NCBI RefSeq assembly: GCF_014705705.1
Contig: NZ_JACXLD010000004.1
Span: 1-64,000, forward strand
Length of the DNA: 64,000 nt
From: Spongiibacter pelagi
Lineage (GTDB): Bacteria > Pseudomonadota > Gammaproteobacteria > Pseudomonadales > Spongiibacteraceae
Reading direction: 5' to 3'
Position 1 is the first letter of the stretch. The number at the start of each line of letters is the position of its first letter. This document shows positions 25,539 to 35,057 of this stretch, one piece after another. Position numbers and translations under genes: made by a program. The notes below the pieces were generated by a model, which was given only the letters and a program-made list of their open reading frames with translations, was not told the origin of the DNA and searched no databases.

Positions 25539-26437
25539 TGGTGAGTGGCTCGGTAATTACCTCATTAGGTGATTGCTACGGCGTAAAATGGGATGTGCTA
25601 AGGCTTGATCAATTACATCCACTGGCGCCCGGCAATAAATGGTTTAAATTGCGCGGTGCACTGCTTGAGGCGGAACGTTTAGGGCGTAACACGCTAATCA
25701 GCTTTGGCGGGCCTTGGTCAAACCATCTTCACGCGCTGGCGGCGGTGGGTAAGGGTTTTGATTTCAATACCGTTGGATTTGTTCGTGCAGGTTCAAACGA
25801 GCCAGTAACCCCTTGTTTGGCAGATGCCAAAGACTGGGGCATGCAACTGCGATTCCTCTCTTATAGCGATTACCGGCGCCGTCACGATGCCGAATTTATC
25901 GCAGATATTCAGGCGGATTTTCCTGACGCGCTAATCATTCCTGAGGGTGGCGCCAGCCACTTAGGGGTGGCGTCTTGTGCGGAAATTGCCTCACTGATCC
26001 CCGAAGGCGGCGAGGTTTACGATGCGGTATTTATCGCCTGTGGCACTGGCGCGACCTTGGCTGGGCTGGTGTTAGGTTTGGCGGGGCGTGCGCCGGTAAT
26101 TGGTGTGCCGGTGGTGAAGGGCGCAAGCTATTTACAGCGTGATATTGCCGCCATGCTTGCAGAGCAGGGACTTGGCGACAGTGCTGCCGAAAAATGGTCG
26201 CTCGATTTCAGGGTTAGCCAGTTGGGGTTTGGTCGGCTTAATGATGAGCTTATCGAATACATTCATCATTTTGAGGCCCGCACCGGGCTGCTGCTCGATC
26301 CAGTTTATACCGCAAAACTTTTTTTCCACGTTGATAATTTGTGCCGCGCAGGCGAGTTCGCTCCCGGCCAGCGGGTGTTATTAGTGCACACGGGTGGCTT
26401 ACAGGGGCGGCGAGGTTTTCCCGAGGTGTTTTCTTAA
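25538..26437 (+). CDS. PLP enzyme, ACC deaminase/D-cysteine desulfhydrase family
   Basis: A 299-aa fold-type II PLP enzyme. The Schiff-base lysine is probably K37 in GNKWFKLRGAL. SFGGPWSNHLHALAAVGK is the Asn-containing PLP-ring loop, and ACGTGATLAGLVLGL is the phosphate-binding glycine loop. Family members act on D-cysteine or 1-aminocyclopropane-1-carboxylate; this one lacks features I can use to choose. The start is GTG 25538 or the adjacent GTG 25541, touching the stop of the coiled-coil gene, so the two are coupled. Confidence 0.85.
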   Translation: MVSGSVITSLGDCYGVKWDVLRLDQLHPLAPGNKWFKLRGALLEAERLGRNTLISFGGPWSNHLHALAAVGKGFDFNTVGFVRAGSNEPVTPCLADAKDWGMQLRFLSYSDYRRRHDAEFIADIQADFPDALIIPEGGASHLGVASCAEIASLIPEGGEVYDAVFIACGTGATLAGLVLGLAGRAPVIGVPVVKGASYLQRDIAAMLAEQGLGDSAAEKWSLDFRVSQLGFGRLNDELIEYIHHFEARTGLLLDPVYTAKLFFHVDNLCRAGEFAPGQRVLLVHTGGLQGRRGFPEVFS

Positions 26438-27342
26438 AGCGCTGATTCTGGCCAGTCATTGGCGACCACAAAAATCCGTTCCCCTTGAGGGTTGATCAGC
26501 ATAGTGGGGCGGCGCTCTACTCGTTGATCAATATCTGTGGGCAGTGCTTGTCGTTGCAGTTCGCTGGCAGAAAGCCAGTCCGGTTTTTGCAGTAGGGCCC
26601 AGCGCTCTGAGTTCTCCGTAAACTGCTTGAGATGTTGCCAGCGGCCATGCAAGTGCTGTGGGTGCAGGGCGCTGTTTTTTTGCTTGTTATCGCTGCGATA
26701 AAACAAAATCCCTCCCATCTTCAATTGGGGTTTTACCTCGCTTACGCCAAATTGATACAGCGCGCTGCGTCCTTCAGGGGTTTGAGCGAGGGGAAATTGA
26801 TGGTCCCGCAAACGGGCTAATTTACGGTCGAGTCGGTCGGCGCTGTTGGGCCCCAGCCAGCGGCTGAGTGGGTCTGTCGTTAACGGCTGCTCTAATTCCA
26901 AAAAGAATTTAACCGCCAGCTCTAAATGAAAAACATCCTTGCTTATGCGGTCGCGGTACAAAATGTCGAATTCACCCAGGCTGCGGCCTTGGGCGTCGCG
27001 CACCGGAATATTGTGGCCGAGTAATTCAGTTTGTGGATCATTGTCGAGAAAGAAATGCCACAGAGCTTCATATTGCAGGCCTAGGCGACGGCTGGTTTGC
27101 GACTGGCTTAAATAGTCTTGTAGCGGTTCGGGGTTTTTGTCCAGATTATTTAGCCATTGCTCGCGCTGTGCGGTCAGTTCCAGTTCGGGGCAGAAAACGG
27201 TTTCGCCATTGTTTAGCGTAATAGCATTCAGTAATGGCGGTGCAAAGCAGCTCCAGGCAAGCGCGCGGACCAGCGGATTATTCAAGTGCGCCAGTGTGGT
27301 ATCGAAACGGTTTACCGCTCCGCTTTCGGATAATTCCTGCAT
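26434..27342 (-). CDS. DUF1853 family protein
   Basis: A 302-aa protein of the DUF1853 family, recognised by LNNPLVRALAWSCFAPPLL, RLGLQYEALWHFFL and GEFDILYRD...FHLELAVKFFL. The D-x-L(Y)...E-x-A-x-K pattern suggests a PD-(D/E)xK nuclease-like core. This is inference; no activity is known. It is convergent with the PLP enzyme, overlapping by 4 bases, and divergent from nadK. Confidence 0.85.
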   Translation of the reverse strand: MQELSESGAVNRFDTTLAHLNNPLVRALAWSCFAPPLLNAITLNNGETVFCPELELTAQREQWLNNLDKNPEPLQDYLSQSQTSRRLGLQYEALWHFFLDNDPQTELLGHNIPVRDAQGRSLGEFDILYRDRISKDVFHLELAVKFFLELEQPLTTDPLSRWLGPNSADRLDRKLARLRDHQFPLAQTPEGRSALYQFGVSEVKPQLKMGGILFYRSDNKQKNSALHPQHLHGRWQHLKQFTENSERWALLQKPDWLSASELQRQALPTDIDQRVERRPTMLINPQGERIFVVANDWPESAL

Positions 27343-27414
27343 CTCGCTGCCATTGTTTCCTGATTACCTTTATCGGCGGTTATAATAGCGGCCAAGCTTT
27401 TGGCAATGAATACT

Positions 27415-28299
27415 ATGAGTGAATTCAACAAAATTGGGGTTATTGGCCGCGAGGGGAAAGGAGTTGTTGAAACCCTTAATCGCCTGCTGGACTTTTTAGC
27501 CTTAAGAAGTTTACAGGTTGTGCTGGATGAACAGCTTGCAGTTTTGCTGCCGAGCCGTGAATTTGATGTTTCGCCGCGTCGTACGATTGGCGAGCGAACA
27601 GATTTGATTGTGGTGGTCGGTGGTGATGGCAGCTTGCTGGGTGCAGCTCGAAGCTTGTGTCGCCACAACACGCCGGTAGTGGGTGTTAACCGCGGACGTT
27701 TGGGCTTTCTTACTGACATCTCGCCCGATGAATTAGAAGCAACGTTGGGCGCAGTTTTAGATGGGCAATACTCTCTTGAAAAACGCTTTATGCTCTCGGT
27801 TGAGTTATTGCGCAAGGGTGAGCGGGTTGGCAAAGGCGAAGCACTGAATGATGTGGTGCTGAACTCGGGTACCTCGGGCCATATGATGGAGTTTGACCTC
27901 TTTATTGATGGCGAGCATGTCTATCGCCAGCGCAGTGACGGTTTGATTATTTCTACACCGACCGGCTCTACGGCGTATTCCCTTTCGGCGGGCGGCCCAA
28001 TTATGCATCCGTGTCTCGATGCCATCGTTATTGTGCCAATGTTTCCTCATACCTTGAGCAGCCGTCCGATTGTGATTGACGGCAAAAGCGAAATCAAAAT
28101 GGTGGTGTGTGACGATGATATTCACCCACCGGTAACGTGCGATGGGCAAATTCGCATTACCGCCGAGCCGGGCGATGAAGTTATCGTGCGTAAAAAGCCC
28201 CATAAAATTCGCTTAATTCACCCATTGGATCACAGCTTCTACGCCAGTTGTCGTGACAAGTTGGGTTGGAACTACAGCCGTGAGCGGGGCAACAAGTAG
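27415..28299 (+). CDS. nadK: NAD kinase
   Basis: A 294-aa cytoplasmic enzyme that phosphorylates NAD to NADP. GGDGS at 69-73 is the catalytic loop, LNDVVLNSG carries the conserved Asn-Asp, and TPTGSTAYSLSAGGPI is the second signature. The sequence runs closely alongside Pseudomonas NadK (INRGRLGFLTDI-type and PRIVIDGKSE-type blocks). ATG 27415 (MSEFNKIGVIG) gives the usual length; ATG 27406 or TTG 27400 would add three or five residues. A rhomboid gene starts 2 bases after the stop. Confidence 0.95.
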   Translation: MSEFNKIGVIGREGKGVVETLNRLLDFLALRSLQVVLDEQLAVLLPSREFDVSPRRTIGERTDLIVVVGGDGSLLGAARSLCRHNTPVVGVNRGRLGFLTDISPDELEATLGAVLDGQYSLEKRFMLSVELLRKGERVGKGEALNDVVLNSGTSGHMMEFDLFIDGEHVYRQRSDGLIISTPTGSTAYSLSAGGPIMHPCLDAIVIVPMFPHTLSSRPIVIDGKSEIKMVVCDDDIHPPVTCDGQIRITAEPGDEVIVRKKPHKIRLIHPLDHSFYASCRDKLGWNYSRERGNK

Positions 28300-28301
28300 C
28301 C

Positions 28302-29144
28302 GTGCCAGACTATATTCGCTTGGGTTTTCCTCTAGAGCGCGATTTGGCGGCGTTTTCCGAATTCTTATGGCGACAGCGAATCCCGCACCGAATTGCCGAA
28401 GAAGAGGGACGTCAGGTTCTTTGGATCGGCAGCGAAGCACATGCGGAGCAGGTTAAACACTGGCTGCAAGAGATGGAGCGGGGCGAGTTGGTGCTGGATA
28501 AGCGAGACGGCGCTCCCCAAGGGATTTCCCTTTTGGGTCGCCTATTTTCCAGCCCGGCGGTCGCGGTATTGTTATTGCTCTCCGTTGTGGGTGCGGCTTT
28601 GCCGTTTCTCGATACCCGAGGACAACTTCTTCCCAGTCTCACGTTTTACCCGTTTTCGCCCTACACCGGCGAGGTGCAGGCAGTGTGGCCACTCGCTGAG
28701 CCGTGGCGAATTCTCAGCCCGATTTTTTTACATTTTGGCTTGCTGCACATCGCTTTCAATGGCCTGTGGCTTTGGTTATTGGGAGGCATGATTGAGCAGC
28801 GCCAAGGTGTCGTGCGTTTGCTTGGTGTGGTGCTCTTGGTAGGAGCGACGTCTAATATTGCGCAAGCGATGATGAGTCTGGTGATCTTTGGGGGCATGTC
28901 CGGTGTGATTTACGGCTTGCTGGGCTATATGCTGGCGTGGAATCGTCTTCGTCCCCAGCAACAATTTCCACTGCAGCCGGCACTTGCCTGGTTCATGATC
29001 GGCTGGCTTTTGCTGTGTATGGTGGGTTTGGCTTCGGCGCTTGGTCTGGGTGATATTGCCAATACTGCCCACGCCAGCGGCTTGTTAATGGGCCTGCTGT
29101 TGGGGTTTGTGGCGGCGCTGCTCGATCAGCAACCAGACCGATAG
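28302..29144 (+). CDS. Rhomboid family intramembrane serine protease
   Basis: A 280-aa protease with a cytoplasmic GlpG-like N-terminal domain (~1-75) and six membrane helices. The catalytic Ser (~200) is in GGMSGVIYG and the His (~257) in NTAHASGLLMG. HIAFN in the helix-2 loop provides the oxyanion-site His and Asn. GTG 28302 starts 2 bases after nadK, so the two are probably cotranscribed. Substrates are unknown. Confidence 0.92.
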   Translation: MPDYIRLGFPLERDLAAFSEFLWRQRIPHRIAEEEGRQVLWIGSEAHAEQVKHWLQEMERGELVLDKRDGAPQGISLLGRLFSSPAVAVLLLLSVVGAALPFLDTRGQLLPSLTFYPFSPYTGEVQAVWPLAEPWRILSPIFLHFGLLHIAFNGLWLWLLGGMIEQRQGVVRLLGVVLLVGATSNIAQAMMSLVIFGGMSGVIYGLLGYMLAWNRLRPQQQFPLQPALAWFMIGWLLLCMVGLASALGLGDIANTAHASGLLMGLLLGFVAALLDQQPDR

Positions 29145-29224
29145 TCTCACTCTGATATAATCCAGAGCATCTTATACTTTTACTCCTTTGGCTTAAGGCC
29201 CAGTAATCTCGTTAGCAGGTTTGT

Positions 29225-29506
29225 ATGGATTTTAAAAAACTGATCGACAATATCACCCCTGAAATTTATCAGGCGCTGCGTCGAGCGATCGAAATTGGTA
29301 AATGGCCCAACGGTGATGTGTTAACAGCTGAGCAGCGCGAACATTGCATGTCGGCGGTGATTGCTTGGGACTCGCGCCATCAACCGGAGCAGGATCGCGT
29401 AGGCTATATCGACAAGGGCAGCAAGGAAGAAGGTGAGCTGTGCGATGATGATCATAGTCATGATAATGACCCAGAAAGTGATCAGCCCCTGCGCTGGATG
29501 CACTGA
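29225..29506 (+). CDS. YeaC-like protein (DUF1315)
   Basis: A 93-aa protein of the YeaC/DUF1315 family: MDFKKLIDNITPEIYQALRRAIEIGKWPNGDVLTAEQREHCM is the diagnostic N-terminus. The C-terminal half is acidic and His-rich (CDDDHSHDNDPESDQP). The function is unknown. It lies 80 bases after the rhomboid gene and 39 before the DUF2797 gene. Confidence 0.88.
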   Translation: MDFKKLIDNITPEIYQALRRAIEIGKWPNGDVLTAEQREHCMSAVIAWDSRHQPEQDRVGYIDKGSKEEGELCDDDHSHDNDPESDQPLRWMH

Positions 29507-29545
29507 GTTTTCCGTCTGTAGCCCCGCCAAATTCTAGAGCAGCCA

Positions 29546-30379
29546 ATGACTGAAATTACTGGCCTCGCCGCCAAGATGAAGACCCAACTTGAGGGTGATC
29601 GCCCCCAATACCAATTGCCGCTAGGTGATACTTTAGTGCCGATGAATGCCTTGATCGGCCATACGGTAAAACTGGAATATCAACAGCAGATTAATTGTAT
29701 TCACTGTGATCGGGTAACCAAGAAGAGCTTTAGCCAAGGCTATTGTTATCCCTGTTTTCAAAAGCTGGCGCAGTGCGATAGCTGTATTGTCAGCCCTGAA
29801 AAATGCCATTACTTCGCCGGCACTTGCCGTGAACCCGAATGGGGTGAAAGTCACTGCATGATTGATCATGTGGTGTACTTGGCGAACTCTTCTGGTCTCA
29901 AAGTGGGTATCACTCGTCATTCACAAGTACCCACGCGTTGGATTGATCAGGGCGCGGTAGCGGCACTGCCGATCTATCGAGTGAGCAATCGTCTGCAATC
30001 CGGTCTGGTGGAACATATTTACAAGCAGCATGTGGCCGATAAAACTTCGTGGCAGGCCATGCTGAAAGGCGAGCCAGAGCCCATTGATTTGCTTGCGCGG
30101 CGCGATCAGTTAGCGGCCGAGTGCGCGGATGAAATCGCTCAACTGCAAGACAAATACGGCCTGCAAGCGATTCAGCCAGTAGCGGGCGATGTGCTGGAAA
30201 TTCAGTACCCGGTGCAGGAATATCCCAAAAAAGTCAGCTCCTTTAACTTGGATAAAAATCCCGTTGCCGAGGGTTGTTTAATGGGGATTAAGGGCCAATA
30301 TTTAATTTTTGATACCGGCGTGATCAATATCCGCAAATACGGCGGCTACCGTCTCGCCCTTAGCAGTGATGCACTTTAA
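29546..30379 (+). CDS. DUF2797 family protein with Cys-rich zinc-like cluster
   Basis: A 277-aa protein of the DUF2797 family. Residues ~50-110 hold CIHCDRVTKKSFSQGYCYPC, QCDSC and further cysteines (EKCHYFAGTC), a likely metal site. VVYLANSSGLKVGITRHSQVPTRWIDQGA resembles a GIY-YIG-like core, though the catalytic set is incomplete. No activity is established. It sits between yeaC-like and pepN genes. Confidence 0.85.
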   Translation: MTEITGLAAKMKTQLEGDRPQYQLPLGDTLVPMNALIGHTVKLEYQQQINCIHCDRVTKKSFSQGYCYPCFQKLAQCDSCIVSPEKCHYFAGTCREPEWGESHCMIDHVVYLANSSGLKVGITRHSQVPTRWIDQGAVAALPIYRVSNRLQSGLVEHIYKQHVADKTSWQAMLKGEPEPIDLLARRDQLAAECADEIAQLQDKYGLQAIQPVAGDVLEIQYPVQEYPKKVSSFNLDKNPVAEGCLMGIKGQYLIFDTGVINIRKYGGYRLALSSDAL

Positions 30380-30459
30380 GGTAAGCACTCACCGCTGAAT
30401 TACCTCGTTTTATGAATTTTGTGCTCGGTTCCCCGCCGGGCAATGGCAGGAGAACCACC

Positions 30460-33117
30460 ATGCGCGATGCGCAGCCCAGTGCAATTTTTCTAAAAGATTA
30501 CTCTGTTCCCGCGTTTTTGATCGATGCTACCGAGCTTCGATTTGAACTGGGTGAAGAGGCAACTACCGTTCACTCCTGTTTAACGCTGCGCCGTAATCCC
30601 GCCTCGGATAATGCGACCGCGGGCCTGACGCTACATGGCGCAGAGTTAGAACTGCTATCGCTGGCGATCGATGGCAATACTCTTAGTGAGTCGCAGTGGT
30701 CTGTGTCTGAAGAAACCTTGTGTATTGCCGAGGTGCCAGATCAGTTTGAACTGCGTTGCAGCACGCGGATTTATCCTCAGAAAAATACCTCACTGGAAGG
30801 CTTGTACAAATCCAGTGGCATGTTTTGCACCCAGTGCGAGGCCGAAGGGTTTCGCAAGATCACCTACTATCTGGATCGCCCGGATGTGATGTCGGTGTTT
30901 ACCGTGGAGATTCTGGCCGATGCCAATACCTATCCGGTGTTGCTGTCCAATGGTAATCGCACCGACGTTGAAACACTGGAAGATGGTCGCACCCGTGTGG
31001 TTTGGCATGACCCGTTTCCCAAGCCGGCCTACCTTTTTGCCTTGGTGGCGGGCGATTTACAGGCAGTGGAAGATACCTTTACCACCTGTAATGGACGTGT
31101 GGTCGAGCTGAAAATTTACGTTGAACAGAAAGACCTCGATAAATGCGAACACGCCATGCTATCGCTCAAAAATGCGATGCGTTGGGATGAGCAAGTTTAC
31201 GGCCGAGAGTACGACCTCGATATTTTTAATATCGTGGCGGTGGATGATTTCAATATGGGGGCAATGGAAAATAAGAGCCTCAATATTTTTAATACGTCCT
31301 GTGTTTTGGCCAAGCCAGAAACAACGACCGACGCTGGCTTTCAGCGTGTTGAAGGGGTGGTCGCCCACGAGTATTTCCACAACTGGTCGGGCAATCGCGT
31401 TACCTGCCGAGACTGGTTTCAGCTTAGTTTGAAAGAGGGTTTTACGGTTTTTCGCGATGCGGAATTCTCGGCGGATATGGGCTCGCCCACGGTCAAACGT
31501 GTTGAGGATGTGAGCTTGCTACGCAGTACGCAGTTTGCCGAAGATGCGGGCCCGATGGCCCATCCGGTGCGTCCCGATTCGTTTATCGAGATCTCAAATT
31601 TTTACACCGTAACCATCTATGAAAAAGGCGCGGAAGTGGTGCGCATGATTCACACCTTGCTTGGGCCTGAACTGTTCCGCAAGGGTAGTGATCTGTATTT
31701 TGAGCGCCACGATGGTCAAGCCGTGACCTGTGAGGATTTTGTGCTGGCCATGGAAGCCGCCAGTGGCATGGACCTTTCGCAGTTCCGGCGTTGGTATGAA
31801 CTGGCTGGAACGCCAGAGCTGGATGTAAGCGGCAGCTACGATGCCGAGCAGGGCCGTTATACCTTAACGGTGAAACAACATTGCCCCGATACGCCGGGAC
31901 AAACTAATAAGCCGCCGCTGCATATTCCTTTCTCGGTGGCTTTACTCGGCGAGGCCGGTGCCTTGCGCTTGAATCTGCAGGGGCAGGAGGCTGATAGCGA
32001 GACAGCGGACAATACCGAAATGGTGTTGCACGTGACCGAAGCGCAGCAGCAATTTGTTTTTAGCGAATTGCCGGAAGAGCCTGTACCCAGTTTGCTGCGT
32101 GGATTTTCCGCGCCGGTGAAACTGCACTTTCCCTATCGTCGTGACCAGTTAATTGCACTTATCACTCGAGATACTGATGGTTTTTGTCGCTGGGATGCCT
32201 GTCAGCAGCTGGGTATCTTAGAAATGACGGCGGCAATGGAATCTGCCAAAGCGGGGGCGGACTATCAGCTGAGTGCGGATTTCAGCGGGGCACTGGCGCA
32301 GTTATTAGCCGATGACTCGCTAGATAAGGCAATGCTGGCGATGATGCTGGTGCTGCCATCTGAGGCTTATTTGGCTGAGGTGTTTAAGCCGGTGGATGTT
32401 CACGCGATTCACCATGCTAGAGAACGTCTCCGCCGGCAGCTTGCCGAAGCCTTGCGCGAACCGCTACTGCAAACCTATGAACGCTGTCAGGATGCGCAGC
32501 CTTATCAAGCTAACGCCGAGCAGATTGCGCGTCGCAGTCTGAAAAATACGTCACTGGCGTATTTGATGTTGCTGGGCGAGGAGGGCATTGCTCAGAAAGC
32601 CCGTGAGCAGTTTGCTGAAAGCCAGAACATGACCGATCGTTTGGCGGCGCTCACCACCTTGGTCAATAACGAGGACAGCGCGAAAGCAGAAGCGCTGATG
32701 TCATTTTATCAGGATTGGCAGCACGAGCCGCTGGTGATTAATCAGTGGTTCCAAGTGCAGGCGGCCAGCTCCGCCCCCGGAACGTTGGAGAAAGTGAAAT
32801 CCTTGATGAACCACCCGGCGTTTGATATTCGCAACCCGAACAAAGTCCGGGCATTGATAGCGACTTTCTGTGTGCAAAACGCGGTGAACTTTCACCGTGA
32901 AGACGGTGCCGGTTATGCCTTCTTGGCGGATCAGGTGATTGCGTTGAATCGCAGCAATCCCCAAATTGCTTCGCGTTTGCTGCAGCCATTGAGTAAATGG
33001 CGCAAATACCCCGAGGCGGCGCAGCAGAAAATGCAGGCCGAATTAAAACGGATTTTGGCCGAGCCGGATTTGTCGCGGGATGTTTATGAGGTGGTGAGTA
33101 AGTCTGTCTCAAGTTAA
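30460..33117 (+). CDS. pepN: Aminopeptidase N (M1 metallopeptidase)
   Basis: An 885-aa cytoplasmic zinc aminopeptidase that trims N-terminal residues during peptide turnover. The substrate-anchoring GAMEN sits in FNMGAMENKSLNIF. The zinc site is HEYFHNW (His ~302) with the third ligand in LKEGFTVFRD. The C-terminal ~400 residues are the helical domain of the gammaproteobacterial type. ATG 30460 follows AGGAG; an upstream in-frame ATG at 30412 has no ribosome site. The length agrees with E. coli PepN (870 aa). Confidence 0.96.
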   Translation: MRDAQPSAIFLKDYSVPAFLIDATELRFELGEEATTVHSCLTLRRNPASDNATAGLTLHGAELELLSLAIDGNTLSESQWSVSEETLCIAEVPDQFELRCSTRIYPQKNTSLEGLYKSSGMFCTQCEAEGFRKITYYLDRPDVMSVFTVEILADANTYPVLLSNGNRTDVETLEDGRTRVVWHDPFPKPAYLFALVAGDLQAVEDTFTTCNGRVVELKIYVEQKDLDKCEHAMLSLKNAMRWDEQVYGREYDLDIFNIVAVDDFNMGAMENKSLNIFNTSCVLAKPETTTDAGFQRVEGVVAHEYFHNWSGNRVTCRDWFQLSLKEGFTVFRDAEFSADMGSPTVKRVEDVSLLRSTQFAEDAGPMAHPVRPDSFIEISNFYTVTIYEKGAEVVRMIHTLLGPELFRKGSDLYFERHDGQAVTCEDFVLAMEAASGMDLSQFRRWYELAGTPELDVSGSYDAEQGRYTLTVKQHCPDTPGQTNKPPLHIPFSVALLGEAGALRLNLQGQEADSETADNTEMVLHVTEAQQQFVFSELPEEPVPSLLRGFSAPVKLHFPYRRDQLIALITRDTDGFCRWDACQQLGILEMTAAMESAKAGADYQLSADFSGALAQLLADDSLDKAMLAMMLVLPSEAYLAEVFKPVDVHAIHHARERLRRQLAEALREPLLQTYERCQDAQPYQANAEQIARRSLKNTSLAYLMLLGEEGIAQKAREQFAESQNMTDRLAALTTLVNNEDSAKAEALMSFYQDWQHEPLVINQWFQVQAASSAPGTLEKVKSLMNHPAFDIRNPNKVRALIATFCVQNAVNFHREDGAGYAFLADQVIALNRSNPQIASRLLQPLSKWRKYPEAAQQKMQAELKRILAEPDLSRDVYEVVSKSVSS

Positions 33118-33296
33118 CTATTGCGGCTTTTAAAGCGATAGGTAAAATCCTTTATTCGATATGGGCATAAAAATAAAAAAGTTATAAGCATATCGAATAA
33201 AGTTATAACATGTTGATTTTAAAAGATTTTATTCTTTTTTCTTGGCGATTATGGTAGATTCCTCGCCAGTAATCGGAGAATTTGGGTTTATTTGCC

Positions 33297-33941
33297 ATGA
33301 GTTTTGGAGTTGGGAGTCTCGATCTCGCCGCCGCGAATGCGGAATTGCGCAATTTGTCTGCAGAAGAAATCATCTGCTGGACAATGGCGCTTGGCGAAAC
33401 CGCAATGGGCTCAACCAGCTTTTCACCCAACTCGGCGGTAATGCTCAAATTGCTTACCGATAATGCCCCTAATGCTCCGATTGTCTGGGCAGACAGTGGC
33501 TACAATGTGGCGGATGCCTATCGGGTTGCCGAGCAATTGATTGAGTTGCTCAAGCCCAATCTCAAAATCGTGACTCCGGAAATGACCGCCGAGCGTCGCA
33601 ATGCGCTGATGGGTGGGGTGCCGCATCCCGACGATAATCCCGATTTGCACAAAGAATTTACCCGCCAAGTTAAACTCGAGCCTTTCAATCGCGCGATTGC
33701 TGAAATTCAGCCAAAAATCTGGTTTTCCGGTATTCGCAAAGAAGAAACCGAATTCCGCCAGTCACTGGATATTTTGTCTTGGGATAAGCGCGGTATCCTG
33801 AAAGTCGCCCCTATCTTTTATTGGAGTGAGGACGATATCGAGGCCTATATGGCCACGCATAAGCTGCCGAGCTGCCGCCATTATTTTGATCCTACCAAGG
33901 TGGCGGATAACCGCGAGTGTGGCCTGCATACCTCTGCTTAA
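33297..33941 (+). CDS. cysH: Phosphoadenosine phosphosulfate reductase
   Basis: A 214-aa reductase making sulfite from activated sulfate with thioredoxin. The catalytic cysteine is in the C-terminal RECGLHTSA, and SGIRKEETEFR is the substrate-binding arginine loop. There are no paired cysteines of the iron-sulfur APS-reductase type, so PAPS is the likelier substrate. It is shorter than E. coli CysH (244 aa). ATG 33297 is used; TTG 33282 is in frame. With cysI at the left of the window it completes sulfate-to-sulfide steps. Confidence 0.9.
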   Translation: MSFGVGSLDLAAANAELRNLSAEEIICWTMALGETAMGSTSFSPNSAVMLKLLTDNAPNAPIVWADSGYNVADAYRVAEQLIELLKPNLKIVTPEMTAERRNALMGGVPHPDDNPDLHKEFTRQVKLEPFNRAIAEIQPKIWFSGIRKEETEFRQSLDILSWDKRGILKVAPIFYWSEDDIEAYMATHKLPSCRHYFDPTKVADNRECGLHTSA

Positions 33942-34034
33942 AAAAATCAGGGCAAACGCGCGGTATTGCGCTGCTTTACTTTAGTCCGCCGTGGGATTCC
34001 GGTATTCTGCCGTCGAAATTTTCCGGAGCTGATT

Positions 34035-35054
34035 ATGTACGCTGTTCTTCGCCGCCTATTGTTTTGTCTGCCCACTGAAACCTCGCACAATCTGGCTTTG
34101 GCCGGTATCTCGCTATTACAGAAATGGCGTCTGAGCGGTTTGGTGGCGTCCGCGCCTGAGTCTCAACCAGTTGAGGTGATGGGCATTCAGTTTCCCAACC
34201 CCGTGGGCTTGGCGGCAGGCTTGGATAAAAACGCCCGCCATATTGATGGTTTGGCTGCGCTGGGTTTTGGCTTTATTGAAGTGGGCACGGTGACTCCAAA
34301 GGGGCAGCCCGGCAATCCCTTGCCGCGCCTGTTCCGCTTGCCAAAAGCACAGGCCATTATCAATCGCATGGGCTTTAATAACGACGGGGTGGATGCCTTG
34401 ATCGAGGCGGTGAAGGCCAGTAAATATCGCGGCGTATTGGGTATTAATATCGGCAAGAATAAGGACACCCCGGCCGAGCAGGCGGTAGATGATTACCTGA
34501 TCTGTTTGCGCAAGGTGTATCCCTATGCCAGTTATGTCACGGTGAATTTGTCTTCGCCAAATACCCCCGGTCTAAGAGACCTTCAATTCGGTGAGCCCCT
34601 TCGCCAATTATTGGCCAGCTTGAAAGAAGCGCAAACCGAGTTGGCAAAGCAGTATGGCCGTTATGTGCCGCTGGCAATCAAAATCGCACCAGATATGGCA
34701 GCAGAAGATGTGCGCAATGTGGCGGCGGTGATTAAATCCCAAGGTATTGATGGCGTGATTGCCACCAATACCACTATTGAGCGCGCGGCGGTGAGCGGCC
34801 TGCCCCATGCAGAAGAGGCTGGCGGTCTAAGTGGTGCGCCGGTTCGCCAGAAATCCACCGAGGTACTGGCCCTTTTGGCTGAGGAGTTAAAAGGCGAGGT
34901 GGCGTTGATCGGTGTGGGCGGAATCGACTGCGCCGAAGCGGCGGCGGAAAAAGCCGCCGCGGGTGCCGATCTTATTCAGGTTTACACCGGCTTTATCTAT
35001 CAGGGGCCGGGCTTGATTCAGCGTGCAGCGCAGGGGTTTGGCTGGGGTAAATAA
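34035..35054 (+). CDS. pyrD: Dihydroorotate dehydrogenase (quinone), class 2
   Basis: A 339-aa inner-membrane-associated flavoenzyme oxidising dihydroorotate to orotate in pyrimidine synthesis. The N-terminal helices ([22 protein letters not shown]) form the quinone tunnel of class 2 enzymes. GLAAGLDKN and FNNDGVDAL bind FMN. The catalytic Ser is in [14 protein letters not shown], near residue 174. ATG 34035 follows GGAG. The next gene is convergent with a 3-base gap. Confidence 0.96.
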   Translation: MYAVLRRLLFCLPTETSHNLALAGISLLQKWRLSGLVASAPESQPVEVMGIQFPNPVGLAAGLDKNARHIDGLAALGFGFIEVGTVTPKGQPGNPLPRLFRLPKAQAIINRMGFNNDGVDALIEAVKASKYRGVLGINIGKNKDTPAEQAVDDYLICLRKVYPYASYVTVNLSSPNTPGLRDLQFGEPLRQLLASLKEAQTELAKQYGRYVPLAIKIAPDMAAEDVRNVAAVIKSQGIDGVIATNTTIERAAVSGLPHAEEAGGLSGAPVRQKSTEVLALLAEELKGEVALIGVGGIDCAEAAAEKAAAGADLIQVYTGFIYQGPGLIQRAAQGFGWGK

Positions 35055-35057
35055 GCC

